This document shows positions 1 to 5,500 of a stretch of 6,354 nt of DNA, piece by piece (the first letter of the stretch is position 1; each line of letters starts with the position of its first letter). The stretch comes from an uncultured Ruminobacter sp. (GTDB lineage: Bacteria; Pseudomonadota; Gammaproteobacteria; Enterobacterales; Succinivibrionaceae). The position numbers and the translations under genes are program-made. The stretch spans positions 1 to 6,354 of the forward strand of contig CAAFXL010000394.1 of assembly GCA_900767005.1 (NCBI GenBank). The letters are read 5' to 3'. The notes under the pieces are model-generated. The model was not told where the DNA came from and did no database searches. It saw only the letters and a program-made list of their open reading frames with translations.

Positions 1-131
1 GTCGACAGCCTTTTTAATGTACTTTTTAACTTTTTACTATTTTTTTATTTACCAAAATCCAAAAAGCCTTTGTTTTAGCCATTCTTTACAAAATTCTTTT
101 ATTCATGCGTACTTACTACTTGCAATAAATT
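1..131. other. Intergenic or decayed region, no supported gene
   Basis: I see no gene I would defend here. The plus strand is a T-rich tract (about positions 11-50) with repeated short T runs. On the minus strand there is an 18-codon ATG frame (82 down to 26) without a clear ribosome binding site. Another minus-strand frame reads KEFCKEWLKQRLFGFW before a stop and looks protein-like, but a stop codon precedes it closely. This could be eroded coding sequence downstream of the truncated gene. No rho-independent terminator is evident for that gene. Confidence 0.4.
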
Positions 132-449
132 CTAACAAATTCTTTTAAATTGTTCATAATGTTTTAATTGTTTTTCCAAAGAATTATCATAATTAAGATA
201 GAAAGCAGTAATTAATAGAAAATATCCTTTTCTCTCTTCTAAAATTACAATAAACCGCTCCTCTTCAAGCAAAATATGAACCCTTATTTTACTTTTGTAA
301 GGCTCTCGCCAAACCTTCACACCTTTGCAATCATTACATAAAGATGCATTACATTCATAATTTTCTATAAACGCCCTAATCCATCTTATTCGTTCACAAC
401 GTTTTAGATCGGGATATCTTTCGCCATCTCCATCATAATCTTTTAAAAA
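132..449 (-). pseudogene. 5'-truncated PBECR/RelE-like phage-type protein, cut by the insertion sequence
   Basis: The minus strand stays open from inside the IS end (position 458, just after a TAA at 461-459) to a TAG at 132-134, giving about 105 codons. The reading begins DYDGDGERYPDLKRCERIRW, continues with a Cys cluster (CNASLCNDC), and ends with a strand-rich segment containing RVHILLEEERFIVILEERKG, then YFLLITAFYL and a charged helix. The only in-frame start is a GTG at 320, which lacks usable Shine-Dalgarno spacing, so I treat the gene as broken rather than re-started. The C-terminal pattern (a Y/F-x-V-I-L-x-x-R segment, then a Y-x-L-L-x-T-A-F/Y segment, then a basic helix) resembles, from memory, small prophage proteins of the PBECR group (barnase-EndoU-colicin-RelE fold). 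That match is an inference. The gene lies on the same strand as the transposase, and its start was probably only a few codons beyond the IS junction. A plain hypothetical protein is the alternative. Confidence 0.55.
440..449. repeat. Possible target-site duplication, left copy
   Basis: CTTTTAAAAA directly abuts the left tip of the IS. CTTTTAATAC directly follows the right tip (2275-2284). The two agree at 8 of 10 positions, with the first seven identical. Because TTTTAAAA is itself palindromic, the similarity could also be read as a continuation of the terminal inverted repeat, so the duplication length is uncertain. Confidence 0.35.
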
Positions 450-470
450 TTTCCCAATTTAGTGGACTAT
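450..470 (+). repeat. Left terminal inverted repeat of the IS
   Basis: The 21-bp segment beginning TTTCCCAAT and ending GGACTAT matches the complement of 2254-2274 at 17 of 21 positions. The mismatches are all in the middle (459, 460, 462, 463). The outer TTTCCCAAT is identical and probably is the cleavage end. The inner GGACTAT block is probably the transposase-binding part, as in other IS terminal repeats with separate tip and binding sections. Confidence 0.75.
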
Positions 471-503
471 ATGAGCAAAAGTAGTTTTGCTCATATGTTT
501 TTT
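469..503 (+). terminator. Hairpin plus T-run just inside the IS left end
   Basis: ATATGAGCAAAA (469-480) pairs perfectly with TTTTGCTCATAT (485-496) around a 4-base loop (GTAG). One base later comes a run of six T (498-503). On the plus strand this is a rho-independent terminator shape, which would stop outside transcription from entering the element antisense to the transposase. On the minus strand the same stem lies 10 bases after the transposase stop codon but is not followed by a T-run, so it is a weaker terminator for the transposase mRNA and may instead stabilise its 3' end. The hairpin begins inside the inner edge of the left terminal repeat. Confidence 0.6.
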
Positions 504-506
504 ATC

Positions 507-2042
507 TCAATTTTGAATTGAATTTTTAGGACGTCTTCCTCTTTTCTTAGGTTCTGGTTTAGGGAGTGGTTCGCATACTCCAAGTTTTTCCATTACATCA
601 TAAAATGTAATATACGGATGAACCCAATATTCATCTTTAGTAACAGGTTTTTCGTTTGGAGCATCTGTTCGTCTCCAAGTTGATGTTAATTTCTCCATCA
701 TTTCATCATAAGTATAGTCGTCACATATTCCTTTATCTTGATAAAGCTTGATAATTCTAGATGTTATAATGGTTGCAATTACATTTATAAACTCTTTCCC
801 AATTACGGAAAAATCATCTTGAACTCTTACTTTATCAAGGCAAATATCACTCTTATAATGCTTAAACATAACCTCAATTTTCCAACGTTCCTGATAACAT
901 TTATAAGCAACTACAGGATCTAAATCTAAATCTAAATCAGATTCAAGCACAATCACTCCAAAAGTTTTTCTTTTATCTTTAAAGTTTTCATCATCATAAG
1001 AATCGTTCTTATTTGCATTTTTTATGAAAGTTTTTTCTTCTAAAGACCCTCGGTATTGATCAAAATAGGCATATAAAAATCTTCCTCCTTTAATTTGCTT
1101 TTTTGAAAACAAAATCTCGCCTTCAACTTCTTTTAATGTTCCTTGGTATGAAAGCATATTATTATTTTTAATTCTTGAATCATTTCGTTTAATTGGAGTT
1201 AAGATGTGAAGGTTTGGTCTATTTTTTAACTCTTCTGCAATTTGACTAGGTGGAAATCCTTTGTCAGCAATAATAATTCCTTTTGTAATATTATTATCTC
1301 TAATAAAGGAGCTATAAGCAGATCCATCTATAGTGTTACCAGGAAATACTTCACCACATAATGGTTCCATTTTTTCAATATCATAAGCATAAATTACTGA
1401 AATATCCTTAGTTCCTTTAACTTTTGCATTATGAGAAAACGCTGAAAAATCATTTACTGAGCTGTTGTTATCTTTTAAAGTTCCATCAATAACTATATGA
1501 TGTTCCTTCATAACACTAGCTAAACGTTTTTGAAAAAATTTTCTTCGATATTCACCATACATACCTAATTCTTTATATAACTTGCTAAGTGAATTTTTAG
1601 AAACTGTTGCACCAGGATAGTATTGAGAGATAAAAGTTCTATTGTATTCTTCAGAGATTTTACTATCCAAAATCCCTGGTTTTATAACCTTTAGTGCTGC
1701 TATAGCCAATATAGTAAAAGCTCTTTTAGGTTCAAAAATATCAAGTAAATCATCGAGAATATCATTTGAAAGTAACTGAATTAAAGCTGATGATCCATGA
1801 GAAAGACAATCAGGTTTTTTATTTTCCTTAAATTCTGTATTTCGACCATCCTTTGGAATAAATTTTAAATTTACAATATGACCAATTACTCTTCCATTAT
1901 GAGGTTGAGGATTTTTACCTGGAATACATTTTATTTTACCTCTTTCTCTCACCGCATATCGATTAGGACCATTACCACCTCTATCTTCAACAACAGTATT
2001 TTTAGGTCTTTTAACTAATCTTATTTCTTCTGGAACGGCCAT
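507..2042 (-). CDS. IS4/IS1634-type DDE transposase
   Basis: The 511-residue protein cuts and rejoins the ends of its own insertion sequence by DDE (RNase H-fold) chemistry. Visible motifs are the first Asp in VIDGT (D186), the second in IIADKGF (D260) and the catalytic Glu in the perfect Y383-(2)-R386-(3)-E390-(6)-K397 signature of the IS4 superfamily. The PGNTIDGSAYSSF segment (234-246) before the second Asp is also typical of this group. Residues 1-180 form the DNA-binding and helical N-terminal part, and the basic tail KKRGRRPK (499-506) may contact DNA. No frameshift or internal stop is seen, and all three acidic residues are present, so the enzyme looks functional. The ATG at 2042 is preceded by AGAGGA at 8-base spacing and lies about 35 bases from a strong -10 box. 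A hexanucleotide repeat encodes an Asp-Leu run at about 369-375. Confidence 0.92.
   Translation of the reverse strand: MAVPEEIRLVKRPKNTVVEDRGGNGPNRYAVRERGKIKCIPGKNPQPHNGRVIGHIVNLKFIPKDGRNTEFKENKKPDCLSHGSSALIQLLSNDILDDLLDIFEPKRAFTILAIAALKVIKPGILDSKISEEYNRTFISQYYPGATVSKNSLSKLYKELGMYGEYRRKFFQKRLASVMKEHHIVIDGTLKDNNSSVNDFSAFSHNAKVKGTKDISVIYAYDIEKMEPLCGEVFPGNTIDGSAYSSFIRDNNITKGIIIADKGFPPSQIAEELKNRPNLHILTPIKRNDSRIKNNNMLSYQGTLKEVEGEILFSKKQIKGGRFLYAYFDQYRGSLEEKTFIKNANKNDSYDDENFKDKRKTFGVIVLESDLDLDLDPVVAYKCYQERWKIEVMFKHYKSDICLDKVRVQDDFSVIGKEFINVIATIITSRIIKLYQDKGICDDYTYDEMMEKLTSTWRRTDAPNEKPVTKDEYWVHPYITFYDVMEKLGVCEPLPKPEPKKRGRRPKNSIQN
921..938 (-). repeat. (TAAATC)x3 microrepeat within the transposase
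   Basis: Three tandem copies of TAAATC on the plus strand encode the alternating Asp-Leu run just before the YxxR..E..K signature. Copy-number change would be in frame (two residues per unit), so slippage would alter loop length without killing the enzyme. Confidence 0.6.
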
Positions 2043-2050
2043 ATTTTATA

Positions 2051-2056
2051 TCCTCT
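2051..2056 (-). promoter_or_regulatory. Ribosome binding site of the transposase
   Basis: The minus strand reads AGAGGA, 8 bases before the ATG at 2042. It fits a Shine-Dalgarno site and supports that start. Confidence 0.7.
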
Positions 2057-2069
2057 AAGATAATTTTAT

Positions 2070-2102
2070 TATAGTCCCATTATATCATAAATAGGAACTA
2101 TA
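2070..2102. promoter_or_regulatory. Inverted repeat over the transposase -10 box, possible operator
   Basis: TATAGTCCC (2070-2078) faces GGAACTATA (2094-2102), a 9-bp inverted repeat with one mismatch. The interval contains the -10 box, and the right arm overlaps the edge of the -35 box by one base. The left arm lies in the 10-mer ATAGTCCCAT (2071-2080), which is identical to the inner end of the right terminal repeat (2254-2263). I infer that the transposase may bind here and repress its own promoter. Confidence 0.45.
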
Positions 2103-2107
2103 AACAA
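2079..2107 (-). promoter_or_regulatory. Promoter of the transposase (extended -10)
   Basis: Read on the minus strand: TTGTTT as -35 (2107-2102), a 17-base spacer, then TATAAT (2084-2079) preceded by TGA, an extended -10 element. Expected initiation is around 2070-2073, giving a leader of about 30 bases with the AGAGGA ribosome binding site. This is a strong, consensus-like sigma-70 promoter. A second TATAAT-like word lies 12 bases further downstream on the same strand but lacks a matching -35. Confidence 0.7.
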
Positions 2108-2157
2108 GCATTTATTGAAGAATTTTGGTAAGAAAAATAGGGTTTTAAGGAAAATTA

Positions 2158-2211
2158 ATGAGAGATTATTGCCAAGGAATGTGCGAAAAATATATGAAAA
2201 TTGGATTTTAG
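2158..2211 (+). CDS. Possible 17-codon Cys-containing small ORF inside the IS
   Basis: The ATG at 2158 has AAGGA with good spacing (2147-2151, 6 bases). It encodes MRDYCQGMCEKYMKIGF before TAG, on the strand opposite the transposase and between its promoter and the right end of the IS. The CxxxC spacing followed by E-K-Y is reminiscent of the first half of small zinc-binding peptides. After the TAG the frame continues for 28 more codons, including INSDRYGTFE, which could mean a truncated or stop-interrupted longer peptide. No promoter was recognised on this strand. It is short enough to arise by chance, so this is a candidate only. Confidence 0.2.
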   Translation: MRDYCQGMCEKYMKIGF

Positions 2212-2230
2212 AGAATAAATAGTGATAGAT

Positions 2231-2263
2231 ATGGGACTTTTGAGGCTTTACTCATAGTCCCAT
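2231..2263. repeat. Inverted ATGGGACT repeat next to the right terminal repeat
   Basis: ATGGGACT (2231-2238) faces AGTCCCAT (2256-2263), a perfect 8-bp inverted pair with a 17-base interval. The right arm lies inside the terminal inverted repeat. Together with the pair at 2070-2102 this gives four copies of one word family in the leader, which look like transposase-binding sites. Confidence 0.5.
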
Positions 2264-2274
2264 GGATTGGGAAA
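2254..2274 (-). repeat. Right terminal inverted repeat of the IS
   Basis: The complement of 2254-2274 begins TTTCCCAAT and ends GGGACTAT, matching the left end at 17 of 21 positions. The tip at 2274 abuts CTTTTAATAC, which resembles the sequence beside the left tip. Confidence 0.75.
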
Positions 2275-2284
2275 CTTTTAATAC
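2275..2284. repeat. Possible target-site duplication, right copy
   Basis: CTTTTAATAC shares its first seven bases, and 8 of 10 overall, with CTTTTAAAAA beside the left tip. Either the duplication has mutated, or the similarity reflects the palindromic TTTTAA core. Confidence 0.35.
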
Positions 2285-2301
2285 AATATCTCATTTAAAT
2301 C

Positions 2302-2403
2302 TCAAGGAGCTAAATCTAATTTAGCTCCTTTTAATGCTTTACCTACCTTATCAAACTTCTTATCATCTTCTATTTTTTAACCGCCTCTTTAATTATCAGC
2401 ATT
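2302..2403 (-). pseudogene. Decayed C-terminal coding remnant
   Basis: Minus-strand codons from 2376 to the TGA at 2304-2302 read KIEDDKK followed by FDKVGKALKGAKLDLAP, a normal-looking charged C-terminus. Upstream in the same frame are stops (TAA at 2379-2377 and another a few codons earlier) separated by protein-like codons (NADN, RGG). Adding one base to the six-A run at 2373-2378 would join EAVKK from the neighbouring frame to IEDDKK, so a frameshift in a homopolymer is a plausible cause. Seven bases after the TGA comes an ATG (2294) that may have been the start of the gene now truncated at 132-449. I do not recognise the family. The piece is short, and chance coding similarity cannot be excluded. 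Confidence 0.3.
2304..2332 (+). terminator. Perfect 12-bp hairpin with short T-run
   Basis: AAGGAGCTAAAT (2304-2315) pairs with ATTTAGCTCCTT (2319-2330) around a 3-base loop, and the plus strand runs on into a short T stretch (2329-2332). It has the form of an intrinsic terminator on the plus strand and is much weaker on the minus strand. The same bases encode the GAKLDLA end of the minus-strand remnant. In its present place it would stop readthrough from the IS side towards the large gene at 2577. Confidence 0.5.
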
Positions 2404-2533
2404 CTTTAAATTAATTTTTTAAGGCTTAAATATTCTTTCGTAAACTAAAATTTTAAAGGTTACAACCTCAAGAACTCATCAGTCTTAAAACATTAAAAAA
2501 TCTTAACTTTGGTTAGTCAGCAATATGAAAAAA
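2333..2533. other. Intergenic stretch between IS and the large gene
   Basis: Apart from the decayed minus-strand codons up to about 2403, I find no gene. A small AGGTT-AC-AACCT palindrome lies at 2457-2468, too short to call an operator. The rest is AT-rich spacer ahead of the promoter at 2534-2542. Confidence 0.5.
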
Positions 2534-2542
2534 TGCTATACT
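2534..2542 (+). promoter_or_regulatory. Extended -10 promoter of the large TerB_C gene
   Basis: TGC-TATACT is a good extended -10 element (TGn plus five of six -10 bases). Transcription would start near 2549 and give a leader of about 30 bases. The -35 region is weak: TTAGTC at 2513-2518 with 18-base spacing is the best I find, which is tolerable with an extended -10. Confidence 0.5.
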
Positions 2543-2570
2543 TAAAAAATTCAAAATTTTCTTTATTTTT

Positions 2571-2575
2571 GGTGA
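2571..2575 (+). promoter_or_regulatory. Ribosome binding site GGTGA, decides between tandem ATGs
   Basis: GGTGA sits one base before the ATG at 2577 and four bases before the ATG at 2580. GGTGA pairs with the very 3' end of the 16S anti-Shine-Dalgarno, so a short gap is normal, and the second ATG (protein starting MAKTK) fits better. The difference is one residue. Confidence 0.5.
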
Positions 2576-2576
2576 A

Positions 2577-5500
2577 ATGATGGCAAAAACTAAGCTTACA
2601 TTGGGAAATGCAACTAAATTTTTTGATCTAAATGTTCTTATTGAAACCAACCCAATTCCTGGTGAAATTAAGGTAAATTTTGAGAAAATAAAGAAATATA
2701 TTCTGCAAAAACAAGCAATGATTGCTTGTAAATCATTAATTGAAATTATTGGGCTTAATTTAAGTAATCCTTATTGTTTAACTGCCCAAGAACTTTATAA
2801 TTTAAGAATCCTTTTAAAAAAATTTAAGATTTCACTTTTACCAATTGGTAACCCTGAAAAATTCCCGCTTGATAATCAAGTACTCTTAGTTAATGATTTT
2901 TCAATTGAAAATGACCCTGATATTATTTCAGCTAAACAATTATCAAAAACCCCAAAGTTTCAGAGCTTTTCAAGTAGTAGATTAAAAATTGCTGCCGAAA
3001 AACTTAATAACTTTACTATTATGGTTCATGTATTTAATGAACTTGGGTTTGTAACTAATCAGCATAACCTTCTAGCTACCGAACAATTAGCCTACCTTCA
3101 TAAGTTACTAGCAACCTATGAGCTTCCTACTGAAGGAAAAACCTTCCTTCTAGCAGCTCTAACTTATGTATCAGAAAACCCACTAGAACTAAATATTATT
3201 AATGATAAATTTGGGGCTTTAGGGGAACTAAAAAATAAGAGCTTAAAAGATGAAGAAATTAAGCATATAGCAACCATTGCATCATTAGGGCTAATTACTA
3301 AAAAAATCTTAGAGCACCCAGATTTTGAGCAAATTAATAATAAGCTTCGTTATACTCTTTCAGGTAAAAACCTAAAATTTGATGAATCATATGTACCTAA
3401 AAATGACCTTGATGGTTTTATTTCAGAAGATTTAGATAATGAATTACAAACTATCAATCAAAATGAAAATTGGAATAAGCTTAAAAACATTAAATCAAAT
3501 GATCGTGATTATTATGTAACCCCAAAATACATCAACATTAAACGCACTATGGATAAAAAGGGTTATAAGAATGCTTGTTCATTACTCCAAGACTTAGGAA
3601 AGGAAATTAAAGAATTTTCTTCAAAGCATACCTATAAAGAAACTATTGAAAAATTTAGAGCTAAGATTAAGGATACTGCAATAAAAGCTAACTTATTAGC
3701 TCCTGATGAATTAAAGTTTTATGGCGATGAACAAGCGGTTTTTCCAAGTGACCGTAATTTAACTATAGCAAATCTCTACGGTAGTGACCTACCATTTTTC
3801 TTCGTTAATTCTTATTTATTTAGTTTTGCTCCAATTGAGAATAACAAAATAAGATTAGATCAAGATGTAAACACCGAAACCGTAATTGATTTAAGACAAT
3901 CAGTTAAATCACTTTTATCAGAGAACTTACCTAACCGAAAATCTCTTAGCATCATCTACCAAAATCTTACCTACCGCATTTTAGTAGAAAGCTATTTAGT
4001 TGATAGTTTAGAGAATGAAAGTTATAAAGCATTTGTTTGGCTTTTAAATTGGCATAAGATAATTGCCCCTCGCACTCATAACATAAACGATGAAAATATC
4101 CTTAGAGATATGGGGGATGTCCTTTCAGTCTATGCATTAATGCACCTAAATAGCATTGATAAAGCTCATTATGACTATATTATTAAAAATGGTTATTGTG
4201 CATTTTTTGGAAAATTAATCACAAAAGCTATGATTAATAAGGAAATAAAGTTTAATCAAAAATTCTGGTCTGATGCCATATACCAAAATGAAATTTTTCC
4301 AAAATTAAAATTTATAGCATATGACGATCCGGAACTTTATAGCAAAATCATTGATTTTGCATATGATTTCTTTAACCAAAAATTTGCCAACCAAGTTTCA
4401 ATTAATGAAGAAGACCTTGAAATCCTTTATAAAGAAAGTTTAAAAACCGATAAATTTTATAGAGGCAAATTAGTAGACTACGATAATATCCGTAATGAGC
4501 TTAATCAATTTAGAAATAATCAAAACTTTACATTGCCAACCAAAGAAAGTGAATGTACACAAGCGGGGATTCCTTGTTTATTAACTAATTATCTTGCTCA
4601 TGTATTTTTTGCACAATTTCCATACTTACCAATTAATTTTATTAATGATTGCGAAGAGTTATCATCAGATGTTGATAACGTTATTAACATTATCCCTAAA
4701 ATTCAAAGTTATCTTGATGATTTTACTGAATATACAAAATTCTTAGCTAATATTAGTATTTCAACTAAAAGCATGATCGTGCCATTTCTTAATTATTACT
4801 TTAAGCGCGATCCTGCAAATACCGCTCTAAAATATCTAAGAAATGATTTATTAAGTAAGAGAACCGTGGATTATCGTGCTATAAAGGAAGTATTTCATAT
4901 TGGAATTAATGGTAAAGTGCAAACTTATAGTGTAATTAATCACTTAGCCTCTCTACTTAATCTTTACACGATACCTAATGTTAATGTAGAAGAAGTCCCT
5001 ACTACCCCATCATCTGCGATGAATACTTATGTCTTTATCGAAGAGGAAATTTTTATTCCTAGAAGATTAAAAGATGATATTAAGATCTATCGCTTAGCTT
5101 TAGAAGTAGCTACTAACTATCGAGTTATTAGATATATTAAAGAAGCATTTATTAATAGAATCATTGCTAATATTTTAGAAATTAGATATTTAGAAGAAGA
5201 TATTAAAAATTTTGCAGAAGAAAATAAATTAAATCTTGAAAACCAGCTTTATAAAGCCAATGAAGAAGTAAAATTACCAGTTCCTGAATATACTATTGCT
5301 AAAAAATACTTAAAAAATATTTATCAGATTTTTACCTTTATAAGTACTTTAAAATATGTAAATATCATTAATGAGATTAAAACTAATCGCCCGCAAAAGA
5401 TTCAATTTGGAGCAAAAACCTCAAAATTAGAACTAAGTGATGATGAAGTAACCTCATTACAAGAATACTTAAAAATTTTAACCAATTACGATGACCAGAA

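Larger units (their letters stand above)
450..2274 (-). mobile_element. IS4/IS1634-type insertion sequence, about 1.8 kb
   Basis: One DDE transposase gene fills most of the element and is bounded by imperfect inverted repeats whose tips read TTTCCCAAT at both ends (450-458 and the complement of 2266-2274). Element length, a single ~510-residue transposase, and the Y-(2)-R-(3)-E-(6)-K signature fit the IS4 superfamily, most likely the IS1634 branch. The gene is uninterrupted, both ends are present, and the promoter is good, so the copy looks potentially active. The flanking 10-bp words differ at two places, hinting that the insertion is not brand new. It separates a truncated gene on the left from a decayed remnant on the right. 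The long leader between the start codon and the right end holds repeated ATGGGACTAT words. Confidence 0.85.

Noticed and set aside
26..82. 18-codon minus-strand frame starting MAKTKAFW
   Set aside because: Too short, no clear ribosome binding site, and the resemblance of MAKTK to the start of the large protein is explained by A-rich codons.
132..320. Treating the GTG-started 62-codon frame as an intact small gene
   Set aside because: The same frame continues upstream for about 45 more codons of protein-like sequence to the IS end, and the GTG has no properly spaced ribosome binding site, so this is the tail of a truncated gene.
738..923. 61-codon plus-strand frame starting MIKLDNSRCYNG
   Set aside because: It lies entirely antisense within the intact transposase gene, has no promoter of its own, and its composition follows from the opposite strand.
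2457..2468. AGGTT-AC-AACCT palindrome as an operator for the large gene
   Set aside because: Arms are only 5 bp, it is more than 60 bases upstream of the -10 box, and no second copy exists near the promoter.
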